Shown: positions 55,954-64,000 of the stretch, one piece after another | How positions within the stretch are numbered: position 1 is the first letter of the stretch | Layout of the letters: the number at the start of each line of letters is the position of its first letter | Assembly: GCA_018069465.1 (NCBI GenBank) | Contig: JAGPUW010000008.1 | Coordinates: 186,001-250,000, forward strand | Source: Gammaproteobacteria bacterium | GTDB lineage: Bacteria; Pseudomonadota; Gammaproteobacteria; Pseudomonadales; Porticoccaceae | Direction: 5' to 3' | DNA: 64,000 bases | Translations under genes and position numbers: made by a program | The notes under the pieces: generated by a model | Seen by the model: only the letters and a program-made list of their open reading frames with translations | Databases searched by the model: none | What the model was told of the DNA's origin: nothing

Positions 55954-56592
55954 TTATAGCGCCGCCTCTGCCATGGCATCCAACGCCAGGGTGCGAACAG
56001 CCGGGTTTGCCAGTGGCTGATGGCTACTCAGCACCACTGCCCCGCCGTTTTCGACATGCGCGAGTAATAGCGCTTCTAGGTCGGCAATGCCCTGTACATC
56101 CAGCGCAGTGAGTGGCTCGTCGAGCAACCAGAGGCGGGCTTGTGTCATGCACAGTGTCGCCAGCGCCGCACGACGTAGCTGACCGGCAGAGAGGGTATAA
56201 CAGGGAACATCTTCAAAACCGGCCAGTCCGATACGGGCCAGAGCTGCGGCGCTAGTGCAACGACTTAGGGGGTGGAGTTTACTCAGCCACTGCAGGTTTT
56301 CACGGGGTGAAAGTGCCGATTTGAGGCCGGCCTGATGGCCGATAAAAGCCACATCGGCCAAATACTGCTGGCGGCATTTGGCAATATCTTCACCCAACCA
56401 GCGCAAAGTACCGATATTAAGGGGCTCAATGGTCGCCAGAATATGTAACAGGGTAGATTTACCGCAGCCGTTGGGGCCGGTAATTTGGAGGATTTCGCCA
56501 GCCTTGATAGCGCCGGACAGATCACTGAACAGGGGCCAGTCATCCCGCTCGAAAGTCAGCGCTTGAAACTCCAGCAGTGGTTGCGACGACAA
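55954..56592 (-). CDS. ccmA: Haem exporter ATP-binding protein CcmA
   Basis: A 212-residue ABC ATPase. Walker A is GPNGCGKSTL (about 39-48), the signature motif is LSAGQLRRAALA, and Walker B is LWLLDEPLTALD, with the switch His in SSHQPLA. The start codon is TTG (56590-56592) with GGAGGGGG upstream. It is the first gene of the nine-gene ccmABCDEFGHI operon and powers release of haem-loaded CcmE. Confidence 0.95.
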   Translation of the reverse strand: MSSQPLLEFQALTFERDDWPLFSDLSGAIKAGEILQITGPNGCGKSTLLHILATIEPLNIGTLRWLGEDIAKCRQQYLADVAFIGHQAGLKSALSPRENLQWLSKLHPLSRCTSAAALARIGLAGFEDVPCYTLSAGQLRRAALATLCMTQARLWLLDEPLTALDVQGIADLEALLLAHVENGGAVVLSSHQPLANPAVRTLALDAMAEAAL

Positions 56593-56696
56593 GCCCTAAC
56601 CCCCTCCATAAATGAAGGGCGCATTATGCCCCAAAAGTGCTGTGTGTGCAGACTGCTTACAGGGAATAGAAACAGCTCAGTGGGACGGCCAAAGGC

Positions 56697-56876
56697 TTAT
56701 TCGAACTCGTAATCGGCGATTTGTCGATCGAGCCGACGTTGTTCTAATTTCTCCTCTAGACGTCGGCGCTGGTCACTGGAAAGATTGTTCGATTGCTTGT
56801 CCTCACGGGGCTGATCAAGCTTACCGCGTGGCTCACTATAAGGCTCTTCTAGCCCGTCAAAATCATCATCACCCAT
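56697..56876 (-). CDS. Small acidic/basic protein, PA3496-like
   Basis: A 59-residue protein from ATG 56876, preferred because GGGAG lies eight bases upstream; longer in-frame starts exist to 56957. It is highly charged: an acidic opening (MGDDDFDGLEEPY), then RRRLEEKLEQRRLDRQIADY, a single amphipathic helix. It resembles the small PA3496-type proteins of pseudomonads, whose role is unclear. It is monocistronic, upstream of the ccm operon on the same strand. Confidence 0.65.
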   Translation of the reverse strand: MGDDDFDGLEEPYSEPRGKLDQPREDKQSNNLSSDQRRRLEEKLEQRRLDRQIADYEFE

Positions 56877-57094
56877 ACCGAAATCTCCCAACTTCGATAC
56901 CATTAATCGGAAACGTCTTTTGCTGAACCACTGTCTGCCAAAATCCCTGTAAGCCAATTACTGTAAGTAAAGACAAGGCCAAACAAAATACGTCGAGTAC
57001 TGGTGCCATCGCGATTGCGCACAAGGGCCAGCTAGGCGAAAAATAAGCTTATAAACTCTGATCGTCAAGGACGTAAAATTTATAAAAGGAACTA

Positions 57095-57727
57095 CTACTC
57101 AGAAGTTTTTTTCTGCCCAGGCAGTCCCTCGAGGTGAACCAGATCCTCTGGGCGGTCAATATCGTTTAATACCGGCAATTCAAAGTAGGATAGTTGCAAA
57201 GCCGCCAGTCGCGCTCGGGTTTGCGCCAGCACCTGAGGGCTACTCCACGACACACCGTCAAACACGCCGGGGGCGGCGGTTTTCATGGCAATCAATACAT
57301 AACCACCATCTTCGGCGGGGCCAAGTACAACATCCACTGTTTCGAGAGCAAGTAGGCACTGGCGTAAATAGTTGCGATTAATGGCCGGGCAATCACTGCC
57401 AATGAGTAGCACCGACTGCCAGTGCCCCAGCCCTGTGGCAATGGCTGAATGCATGCGTTGACCGAGGTCGGCACCGCGTTGATGTTTAATCGTCGGCAGG
57501 GGCTGCAGACTTTGGAAAAACCCCGCGCTGTCTTCGCCACTAATCCACAGCTGGCTCTGGCAAAGGGCTGCGCGGTGAATTGTTTGATGAGTCCGCCGCA
57601 CAAGGTCGCAGTGTAGCGCCAGGCTTTGCTCGACACTGAGCTGGGGCTGCATGCGGGTTTTCACCTGCCCCAGCTGCGGGGCTTTGGCAAACTGAATAAG
57701 CAGAGCACCGGGAAACTCGTCGCTCAA
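57095..57727 (-). CDS. TIGR04282-type glycosyltransferase (arsenosugar locus)
   Basis: A 210-residue protein of the DUF2064/TIGR04282 family with a nucleotide-sugar transferase-like fold. Hallmarks are FAKAPQLGQVKTRMQP (residues about 13-28), GADLGQRMHSAI, IGSDCPAINRNYL and GPAEDGGYVLIAM. Members cluster with ArsS and TIGR04283 proteins and are thought to help build arsenosugars, though the reaction is unproven. The TTG start has GAGG upstream and lies 15 bases after the TIGR04283 gene, so the three genes form an operon. Confidence 0.88.
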   Translation of the reverse strand: MSDEFPGALLIQFAKAPQLGQVKTRMQPQLSVEQSLALHCDLVRRTHQTIHRAALCQSQLWISGEDSAGFFQSLQPLPTIKHQRGADLGQRMHSAIATGLGHWQSVLLIGSDCPAINRNYLRQCLLALETVDVVLGPAEDGGYVLIAMKTAAPGVFDGVSWSSPQVLAQTRARLAALQLSYFELPVLNDIDRPEDLVHLEGLPGQKKTSE

Positions 57728-57742
57728 AGGACTGGCCTCAGC

Positions 57743-58477
57743 TCAAGGCTTTTCGGGGGGATAGTAGCGCTGCTCAAGAAGCGTCGGTGAAACACCAAAG
57801 AAATAGGCCAGTCGCAGACGCCACATTAAGAAAATAGTCGGCCAAATACCGTCGCGCTGCCACTTGCGCCCGGAAGTCTCCGCCTTGGCACTGACAAAGA
57901 GCGGACGGGATTGGCGCTTCAGGCGCTTGCTCAGTTCAATATCTTCCATCAGTGGAATATCGGCAAAGCCATCAATCTGCTCAAACACTGCGCGCTTAAC
58001 AAACTGACATTGATCGCCCGTGCTAATACTCGTTAAGAAAGAGCGCTTGTTCATAAACCACTGCACGACGCGCAATAGCGCTGGCGCCCCTCTAACCTTA
58101 ACCCCAAAAAAACCCCAGACCGAGGAGGTGAAATTAAACACCACCATGATATCTGGCAAATTTACGGGCAGCCGTGTATCGGCGTGGAGAAAAAGTAGCC
58201 ACTGCCGATCGGCTAAAGCAGCGCCGGCGTTCATCTGGCGTGCCCGGCCCTTGTCACAGCTGATAACCTGGTCGGCCAGTGGTGTCGCCACGGCAATGGT
58301 GTCGTCGTCACTGCCACCGTCGACCACAATAACCTGAACCCCCTGTTTTCTCAGCGCCTGTAAACGCCGCAGGCAGGGATAGATTTCTTCCGCTTCATTG
58401 AGCACGGGGATAATTATCGACAGAGGTAGAGAGTCACTGTCGGCAGCAGGTGAATCATTCATTGAAGCCTTATCCAT
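57743..58477 (-). CDS. TIGR04283-type glycosyltransferase (arsenosugar locus)
   Basis: A GT2-family glycosyltransferase of about 244 residues. LSIIIPVLNEAEEIYPCLRR opens the catalytic domain, VVDGGSDDDT and LFLHADTRLP carry the nucleotide-sugar and DxD-like acidic residues, and FFGVKVRGAPALLRVVQWF and LMEDIELSKRLKR follow. I place the start at ATG 58477 because GAGGAA of the arsS 3' end lies 10 bases upstream; ATG 58495 and 58462 are alternatives. It overlaps the end of arsS. It likely transfers a sugar moiety in arsenosugar assembly, inferred from the locus. Confidence 0.88.
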   Translation of the reverse strand: MDKASMNDSPAADSDSLPLSIIIPVLNEAEEIYPCLRRLQALRKQGVQVIVVDGGSDDDTIAVATPLADQVISCDKGRARQMNAGAALADRQWLLFLHADTRLPVNLPDIMVVFNFTSSVWGFFGVKVRGAPALLRVVQWFMNKRSFLTSISTGDQCQFVKRAVFEQIDGFADIPLMEDIELSKRLKRQSRPLFVSAKAETSGRKWQRDGIWPTIFLMWRLRLAYFFGVSPTLLEQRYYPPEKP

Positions 58478-58484
58478 CGTTGAT

Positions 58485-59489
58485 TTATTCCTCATGTAAA
58501 GAGCCCCCGCAACTACTGCCCTGCCCTGCCGTACAGGCGTAACAGTGCTCGCCGACCACAATGGGCTGCGCTGAAAAATCACGCGTCAGTAAATCCCGCA
58601 AATGGGGGCGCGCTCTATCGGAGCCGATCAAGCTAGATTGACTGCTGCTGGCCTTATTGCCTGAATTGATCGCTAATTCGAGCATCTGATTGAAATCACA
58701 ATCGTACAAATAACCCTGCCAGTCGACACTCAGTAACTGTCGGCACATCACCGTTCGCAGATTATCGGCACTGAAATTATCTTTTAACAATTGCATGTAG
58801 GCTTCGTACTCACCTTTCGCCAATAACATGGCACCATAGCGCTTAATGGGCATATTGGTAATGGTGAAAAGCTGGTCAAATTGCAGACCAAATTCCTGCT
58901 GTAAATGGGTTTTATACTCTTGCTCAAGAGCGGCCTGGGGTGGCGGTAAAAAAGTGCCATTGGGGTTGTATACCAAGTTTAATTGCAGGCCTTTACCCTG
59001 CCCATAGCCCAGCTCATTCAAGTTTTTAAGCGCTGTAATACTCGTTTCAAAGATGCCCTTGCCCCGTTGCTCGGCGACATTTTGTGCGGAGTAACACGGC
59101 AGTGAAGCGACAATATCAACACCCTGGCTGGCGAGAAACGCCGCCAGATCTTCATAACCAGGCTCTTGCAAAATCGTTAGATTACAGCGATCGATTACAG
59201 TGACACCAAGCTCGCGTGCTCGCTCAACAAGATAGCGAAAGTGGGGGTTCATCTCCGGCGCACCACCGGTTAAATCGAGGGTTTTTAATTGCCGCTGTTG
59301 CAGCACCTCAAGCACCAGATCAACCTGCTCGCGATCCATTAACTCGCGGCGTTTAGGGCCGGCATTGACATGGCAGTGGGTGCAACTCAAATTGCAGAGG
59401 TAACCGAGGTTGACCTGCAGGGTCTGCGGCACTTCGCGCTGCATCGCGGGAAAGTCAGTGGTTAATAAGAGGGGGCGAGTATCAAGCAC
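58485..59489 (-). CDS. arsS: Arsenosugar biosynthesis radical SAM protein ArsS
   Basis: A 334-residue radical SAM enzyme. The cluster motif is CNLSCTHC with C32, C36 and C39, followed by LDLTGGAPEMNPHFRYL. A C-terminal cysteine-rich extension (GEHCYACTAGQGSSCGGS) fits an auxiliary iron-sulfur site. ArsS is proposed to attach a 5'-deoxyadenosyl group to methylated arsenic, giving the precursor of arsenosugars. The start is GTG. The usual partner ArsM is not present in this window. Confidence 0.93.
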   Translation of the reverse strand: MLDTRPLLLTTDFPAMQREVPQTLQVNLGYLCNLSCTHCHVNAGPKRRELMDREQVDLVLEVLQQRQLKTLDLTGGAPEMNPHFRYLVERARELGVTVIDRCNLTILQEPGYEDLAAFLASQGVDIVASLPCYSAQNVAEQRGKGIFETSITALKNLNELGYGQGKGLQLNLVYNPNGTFLPPPQAALEQEYKTHLQQEFGLQFDQLFTITNMPIKRYGAMLLAKGEYEAYMQLLKDNFSADNLRTVMCRQLLSVDWQGYLYDCDFNQMLELAINSGNKASSSQSSLIGSDRARPHLRDLLTRDFSAQPIVVGEHCYACTAGQGSSCGGSLHEE

Positions 59490-59588
59490 GATTTTTACAT
59501 TCCCAGCAATTGTTCAAACAATATTGTTTTTTATAAACACTATAGAAAGCATAGCCAATATAGGCCGATCCACCATCATAGTAGAGTC

Positions 59589-60200
59589 TTAACGGACGCT
59601 CTCTTTAACCGGACGAAAGGATTGTCGATGCACGGGACACGGCCCAAGCTCTCGCAGGGCCGCAAGATGGCGAGCCGTGCCGTAACCTTTGTGGGCGGCA
59701 AAGCCATAGCCCGGATAAAGCGTATCAAGTTCGACCAACTCAGCATCGCGACTTACCTTGGCAATAATCGATGCAGCGCTGATTGCCGCAATCCGGCCAT
59801 CGCCACCCACCACGGCCTGCGCGGCATAATCCCACTTCGGCAGCCTATTGCCATCGACCAACACCAGCTCCGGTGTCAAAGGTAGCGCATCAACGGCTCG
59901 CACCATGGCGAGCATTGTCGCCTGGAGGATATTGATCTCATCGATTTCGTCAACGCTGGCTCTACCCAGCGTCCAATGCAGCGCCTTTTCCCGAATCTCG
60001 TGATACAAACTTTGGCGGCGTTTCTCACTCAGTTTCTTGGAGTCTGCCAGGCCGGCAATGGGACGAGCAGGGTCGAGAATGACCGCCGCTGTCACCACGT
60101 CGCCAGCCAGTGGGCCACGGCCGACTTCGTCAACGCCCGCCAGTAGTCGTATCTTCTGCCACTGGGGATTCAATTGAGGCTGGCGGGTACGCGTGGTCAT
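59589..60200 (-). CDS. rnhB: Ribonuclease HII
   Basis: A 203-residue RNase HII from ATG 60200, which overlaps the lpxB stop by one base (TGATG); the longer frame to 60269 would run into lpxB. The DEG-type motif [10 protein letters not shown] (D24, E25) and [10 protein letters not shown] are present, with the C-terminal [17 protein letters not shown]. It cleaves at ribonucleotides embedded in DNA. It sits at the end of the lpx block as usual, but dnaE does not follow. Confidence 0.95.
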   Translation of the reverse strand: MTTRTRQPQLNPQWQKIRLLAGVDEVGRGPLAGDVVTAAVILDPARPIAGLADSKKLSEKRRQSLYHEIREKALHWTLGRASVDEIDEINILQATMLAMVRAVDALPLTPELVLVDGNRLPKWDYAAQAVVGGDGRIAAISAASIIAKVSRDAELVELDTLYPGYGFAAHKGYGTARHLAALRELGPCPVHRQSFRPVKESVR

Positions 60201-61360
60201 CAGTGGGTCTTGGCCTTTTGGGCAATCACCGAAAGTACGGCTGCGGCCGCTTTCTCGTTGCCATTGCACTTAATCTGTTGGTGTAACTGAGTAAAGTCAC
60301 TGCGCAGCTGGACGGCCAGCGCCGAGTTGCCCAAACGTGCTAGTAAGAGCGCGGTAAGGCTTTGTGCGGTGGCATCATCTTGCAGGACTTCGGGCACCAA
60401 CTCTCGGCCTGCCAACAGGTTGGGCAGGGAAACGTAGGGGACTTTCAACATTCTGGAGATAATCGCGTGGCTCAGCCAGCCGGTTTTATAGCTGACCACC
60501 ATGGGCTTTTTCAACAGCATTGCCTCCAGGGCTGTCGTCCCAGAAGCGAGCAGCACGACATCGGCCGCCTCCATTGCCAAGTGGGACTGACCATCGAGCA
60601 CGGTGATCGGTAAATCCCCAGCCTCGGCCAGCATGCTATCAATTTGTTGACGCCGCGCAGGGTTAGCCGCCGGTAAGACAAATGACAAGGTGGGGTTTTC
60701 TTGCAAACACAGTCTTGCCGCATCAAGAAACAAGCGACCTAATAGCGCGACTTCAGACTGGCGGCTGCCGGGCAATAATGCTATCACCGGGCCATCGTTG
60801 CTCAGATTGAGTTGTGCCCGCGCACCGAGCATATCCGGCTGCATCGGCAAATCATCGGCCAGCGGGTGACCCACGAAAGTCACCGGCACATTGTGACGCT
60901 GATAAAATTCAGCCTCAAAGGGCAACAAGGTGAGCATATGATCGACTGCCCGAGCAATTTTTTTAATCCGCCCCTGGCGCCAGGCCCAGACGGAAGGGCT
61001 GACATAGTGCACCGTTGGAATACCGACCTTTTTTAAACGCAGCTCAATGCCAAGATTAAAATCCGGTGCGTCGATACCAATAAAGACATCGGGGGGCTGG
61101 GCGATAAAATGCTGCACCAGGCCACGGCGCATGCGCAGTAACTCAGGTAAACGCTTTAAGGGTTCAACCAGGCCCATTACCGACAGGGTCTCCATCGGAT
61201 AAAGAGAGTGACAGCCCAGGGCTTGCATCTTGCTACCGCCAACACCTTCAAACACCGCATCGGGGTGAGACTTTTGCAGGGCCGCCATCAAACCCGCACC
61301 GAGCTGGTCACCAGAGGCCTCGCCGACGACAAGGCCGATACGTAAAGGAGGATTAGCCAC
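60200..61360 (-). CDS. lpxB: Lipid-A-disaccharide synthase
   Basis: A 386-residue GT19 glycosyltransferase that joins UDP-2,3-diacylglucosamine and lipid X to form the lipid A disaccharide at the inner membrane. The family signatures are [13 protein letters not shown] near the N-terminus, [29 protein letters not shown] and [10 protein letters not shown]. The start is GTG, two bases after the lpxA stop. It overlaps rnhB by one base. Confidence 0.97.
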   Translation of the reverse strand: MANPPLRIGLVVGEASGDQLGAGLMAALQKSHPDAVFEGVGGSKMQALGCHSLYPMETLSVMGLVEPLKRLPELLRMRRGLVQHFIAQPPDVFIGIDAPDFNLGIELRLKKVGIPTVHYVSPSVWAWRQGRIKKIARAVDHMLTLLPFEAEFYQRHNVPVTFVGHPLADDLPMQPDMLGARAQLNLSNDGPVIALLPGSRQSEVALLGRLFLDAARLCLQENPTLSFVLPAANPARRQQIDSMLAEAGDLPITVLDGQSHLAMEAADVVLLASGTTALEAMLLKKPMVVSYKTGWLSHAIISRMLKVPYVSLPNLLAGRELVPEVLQDDATAQSLTALLLARLGNSALAVQLRSDFTQLHQQIKCNGNEKAAAAVLSVIAQKAKTH

Positions 61361-61362
61361 GA

Positions 61363-62139
61363 TTAACGAATAATACCGCGCTCGGTATTATTGATCGAAT
61401 CGATAAGCGGCTGCAGCACGTCGCGATGTTCTTCGTTGGCAAGAATACGAGTCAGCGCCTCATCGAGTTTTAAACCCTGGCGATAAAGGATTTTATAAGC
61501 CTTGTTAATCGCCGATATTTGCGCTCTATCGAAACCTCTGCGCTCCAGGCCAACCTTGTTGATGGTGCGCGGTTTTGCCGGGTGCCCCGCCGCCATCACG
61601 TAGGCAGGTAAGTCTTGATTGAGATAAGCACCGGCACCCAAAAAGGCATGGGAGCCAATTTTGACGAACTGGTGAATCAGCGTGTAGCCGGAGAGAAAAA
61701 CCCAGTCGCCAACATGAATGTGGCCGGATATAGAGGCATTGTTAACCAGTATATTGTGATTGCCGACCACGCAATCGTGGCCAACATGCACATAGGCCAT
61801 AAAGAGGTTGTCGGAGCCAATGCGTGTTTCGGCGTTATCTTGCACCGTGCCGCGGTGTACCGTGACGCCTTCGCGGAAAGTATTATTGTCACCGACGATG
61901 AGATGGGTTTCCTCACCCTGAAACTTCATATCAGGGGTATCTTCACCAAGGGTTGAAAACTGAAAAATACGGTTGTTTTCACCGATGACAGTCGGCCCTT
62001 TGAGCACTACATGGGAGTGAATAACACAGTTATCACCAACCTCTACATTGGGGCCAATTTGTGTCCAGGGGCCAACTTCAACGTTTTCGCCAAGTTGTGC
62101 AGAGGGATCAATAATTGCTGCGGGATGTATCTTTGTCAT
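61363..62139 (-). CDS. lpxA: UDP-N-acetylglucosamine acyltransferase LpxA
   Basis: A 258-residue left-handed beta-helix acyltransferase that catalyses the first step of lipid A synthesis. Hexapeptide repeats run from IDPSAQLGENVEVGPWTQIG to about residue 180. The catalytic His is in AYVHVGHDCVVGN, and the C-terminal helical domain carries RRGFDRAQISAINKAYK. It lies between fabZ and lpxB in the canonical order. Confidence 0.97.
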   Translation of the reverse strand: MTKIHPAAIIDPSAQLGENVEVGPWTQIGPNVEVGDNCVIHSHVVLKGPTVIGENNRIFQFSTLGEDTPDMKFQGEETHLIVGDNNTFREGVTVHRGTVQDNAETRIGSDNLFMAYVHVGHDCVVGNHNILVNNASISGHIHVGDWVFLSGYTLIHQFVKIGSHAFLGAGAYLNQDLPAYVMAAGHPAKPRTINKVGLERRGFDRAQISAINKAYKILYRQGLKLDEALTRILANEEHRDVLQPLIDSINNTERGIIR

Positions 62140-62204
62140 ATTTTCAATTCACACCATTCAACACCCAGGTAGCGCACTTCACTTAAGCGCGCCACCCAAT
62201 AAAG

Positions 62205-62648
62205 TTACTTGGCATTATCACCCTGCAGTGCACAGAGGATAGTCGCTCGGCAAACCAGTTGATCGTCAACGTGGGCACTGCAGATAAAACGCCAGATATT
62301 GCGTTTATTGGAGTCAATTTCAGCTTTCAGCATGAGGCGATCACCGGGTACAACCGGTCGCTTAAAACGCACATCGTCGGCACCGGCGAATAAATACAGG
62401 GAGTTATCACCCTCCTGCTTATTGACGGAGGCAAAACCGAGTAATCCCGCAGCCTGGGCCATGGCTTCAATAATCATCACCCCGGGAAAAATAGGCCGGT
62501 CGGGGAAGTGGCCGTTAAAGACCTCTTCATTGGCGGTGATGTTTTTATAGGCGAGAATGGTTTTGCCCAGCTCTATCTCCACTACCCTGTCGACCAATAA
62601 AAAGGGGTAGCGGTGGGGGAGCAATTTTTTAATTTCTTCAATATCCAT
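62205..62648 (-). CDS. fabZ: 3-hydroxyacyl-ACP dehydratase FabZ
   Basis: A 147-residue hot-dog-fold dehydratase starting [16 protein letters not shown] at ATG 62648, chosen for its AAGGA ribosome site and standard length; the frame extends to 62678. The catalytic residues are H47 in [11 protein letters not shown] and E61 in MIIEAMAQ. It dehydrates 3-hydroxyacyl-ACP in fatty acid synthesis and competes with LpxD/LpxA for 3-hydroxymyristoyl-ACP, explaining the conserved linkage. Confidence 0.97.
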   Translation of the reverse strand: MDIEEIKKLLPHRYPFLLVDRVVEIELGKTILAYKNITANEEVFNGHFPDRPIFPGVMIIEAMAQAAGLLGFASVNKQEGDNSLYLFAGADDVRFKRPVVPGDRLMLKAEIDSNKRNIWRFICSAHVDDQLVCRATILCALQGDNAK

Positions 62649-62724
62649 TGAATTCCTTAGACATAAAATTCTGTACACATAAAATAGAGACTACGGTGAC
62701 TTAAGGCTTCTCGCCAAGACTATT

Positions 62725-63762
62725 TTATTCCAGCTTATCTTTTTCGAGGCTATTTTTTTCCAGCTTTTTTAAACGTTTAGCCATATCATCGAGCTGACCA
62801 AAACGTACGGCATTTCTCCGCCAAACTGGTGTTTCATACATCAATAAACCCGAGGAGTAGGAACCCGCTTTACTGGTCGATTTGGAAATAGTACAGCGCG
62901 CCATCGCTACCACGCCGTCGCCCACAGAGATATGGCCAACCGCACCTGCCTGCCCTGCAAAGACGCAGTTCTTGCCTACGGTAGTGCTACCGGCAATAGC
63001 CGAGTAAGCAGCCATGGCGGTGTTTTCACCAATGTGTACGTTGTGAGCAATTTGTACGTGGTTATCGAGAATCACGCCATCGTCAATAACCGTGTTGCCG
63101 AGGGCTCCGCGATCAATCGTCGTACAGGCGCCAATTTCGACATTGTCGCCAATTTCGACACCGCCAAGCTGGTGAATTTTCACCCACTTGCCACCATCGT
63201 TGGCAAAACCAAAACCGTCGGCACCAATCACCGTGCTGCTGTGTATCACCGCATTGCGGCCAATGCTAACACCGTGATAGACACTGACATTACTGTGTAA
63301 ACGCGACCCACTGCCAATGGTAGTGTCGTTGCCAATCGAAACCCCTGGGCCGATGATAACGCCAGCGTCGATTCTCACCCGCTCACCGATGGTCGCGTGG
63401 GGGCCAATACTCACCGCATCAGCCAACACGGCGGAGCCAGCGACCACCGCCGTGGGGTGAATGCCGCTAAGGGGCTGGGCGCTGCGATCAAACCAGGCGC
63501 TAATTCGGGCATAAGCGACGTAGGGATTAGCAATAATAAGCGCGTTGCCTTGCAAGGCATCGGCAAATCGCGCATCAACGAGCACCGCACTCGCCTCAGT
63601 CGTGCCCAAATAACGTTCATAGGCCTTGCTGGCAAGAAAGCTTAACTCCCCCTCTCCCGCCTGCTCAAGGGTATTTAAACGCTGAATGCGACATGCCGGA
63701 TCACCTCGAAGCTCGGCTCCGAGGTAGTCGGCTATCTCTTGCAGACTATAAGTTGCACTCAT
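62725..63762 (-). CDS. lpxD: UDP-3-O-(3-hydroxymyristoyl)glucosamine N-acyltransferase LpxD
   Basis: A 345-residue acyltransferase that adds the N-linked hydroxyacyl chain in lipid A synthesis. The N-terminal uridine-binding domain (about 1-100) is followed by a left-handed beta-helix of hexapeptide repeats, with the catalytic His region VQIAHNVHIGENTAM and GQAGAVGHISVGDG. The C-terminal coil ends in a basic helix. It lies 76 bases before fabZ and 11 after skp. Confidence 0.97.
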   Translation of the reverse strand: MSATYSLQEIADYLGAELRGDPACRIQRLNTLEQAGEGELSFLASKAYERYLGTTEASAVLVDARFADALQGNALIIANPYVAYARISAWFDRSAQPLSGIHPTAVVAGSAVLADAVSIGPHATIGERVRIDAGVIIGPGVSIGNDTTIGSGSRLHSNVSVYHGVSIGRNAVIHSSTVIGADGFGFANDGGKWVKIHQLGGVEIGDNVEIGACTTIDRGALGNTVIDDGVILDNHVQIAHNVHIGENTAMAAYSAIAGSTTVGKNCVFAGQAGAVGHISVGDGVVAMARCTISKSTSKAGSYSSGLLMYETPVWRRNAVRFGQLDDMAKRLKKLEKNSLEKDKLE

Positions 63763-63773
63763 CGAGGGGCGTC

Positions 63774-64000
63774 TTACTGCGTTTTCTTGTTCATGCGATC
63801 AACCAGCTTACCGGTCAAATCTTTTTCAGGTGTGGCTGAAATCACGGCCTCGCGCTGTAACAACAGCGTGATTTTGCCCTCTTCGACCAACTCTTTAATG
63901 GCCTCAAGTGCCTTCGGCTGTAGCTCCTGCATAATACGGTTTTGTAATTCTTTAATTTCCGCCTGCAGTTTGCGCGAGACTAGCTCCATATCGGCACGCA
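63774..64000 (-). CDS. skp: Skp/OmpH family periplasmic chaperone, 5' part beyond window
   Basis: Only the C-terminal 75 codons are present; the frame is open to base 64000 (upstream residues read RAD before MELVSRKL). The visible part is the coiled-coil tentacle and closing strand of Skp/OmpH: KLQAEIKELQNRIMQELQP, AIKELVEEGKITLLLQREAV, and the tail DLTGKLVDRMNK. Skp holds unfolded outer-membrane proteins in the periplasm. Its position before lpxD is canonical. Confidence 0.9.
   Translation of the reverse strand, partial: RADMELVSRKLQAEIKELQNRIMQELQPKALEAIKELVEEGKITLLLQREAVISATPEKDLTGKLVDRMNKKTQ

Overview
The window is a dense chromosomal stretch from a Gram-negative gammaproteobacterium. 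The evidence is the lpxD-fabZ-lpxA-lpxB lipid A block, the tig-clpP-clpX-lon-hupB-ppiD proteostasis block, the System I ccmABCDEFGHI cytochrome c maturation cluster, and the rnhA-dnaQ-gloB-mltD order seen in pseudomonad-like relatives. Base composition is moderate, GTG and TTG starts are frequent, and neighbouring genes often overlap by 1-4 bases. Cyclohexanecarboxylate genes together with arsenosugar genes point to a marine, aerobic, Cellvibrionales/Spongiibacteraceae-like organism. That placement is inference, and there is no rRNA gene to settle it.

Layout. 1-2192: two tandem paralogous acyl-CoA dehydrogenases on the minus strand, the first cut by the window edge. 2585-4595: mltF converging on tadA. 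4658-9070: a MarR repressor divergent from an acyl-CoA dehydrogenase, crotonase, BadI ring hydrolase and SDR dehydrogenase, read as a cyclohexanecarboxyl-CoA to pimeloyl-CoA module (badR/aliB/badK/badI/badH), followed by a terminator and an MFS transporter. 10.3-15.6 kb: a 37-codon-scale membrane protein, a siroheme nitrite/sulfite reductase with its DUF934 partner, a CPA2 antiporter and SohB. 15.7-22.2 kb: a degenerate HPt-like protein, dnaQ, rnhA, a methyltransferase, gloB and mltD. 22.3-30.8 kb: ppiD, hupB, lon, clpX, clpP, tig and tRNA-Leu(UAG).

31-42 kb: a ManA-like cupin protein, a small lipoprotein, and a seven-gene minus-strand run in which the copper/silver RND efflux genes cusC-cusB-cusA are coupled to a PRPP-synthetase-like gene, a small membrane protein, an AI-2E family permease and a methyltransferase. 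A 234-bp MITE-like element with a TTA target duplication lies immediately upstream of cusC. 42.1-45.5 kb: a cysteine-rich exported protein divergent from arsR-GAPDH-arsJ, the arsenate detoxification route that makes and exports 1-arseno-3-phosphoglycerate. A VIT1-type transporter converges on arsJ. 46.3-49.1 kb: a P-loop kinase/O-methyltransferase pair of unknown role, an uncharacterised protein and ytoQ. 49.2-56.6 kb: ccmA to ccmI. 57.1-59.5 kb: the arsenosugar genes arsS plus TIGR04283- and TIGR04282-type glycosyltransferases. 59.6-64 kb: rnhB, lpxB, lpxA, fabZ, lpxD and the 3' part of a Skp/OmpH gene.

Most of the window is housekeeping. The accessory parts most worth attention are the cyclohexanecarboxylate module, the two separate arsenic loci, the arsR promoter/operator (probably a leaderless message), the MITE at the cus operon, and the kinase-methyltransferase pair. 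I see no prophage, CRISPR array, complete IS or rRNA operon.
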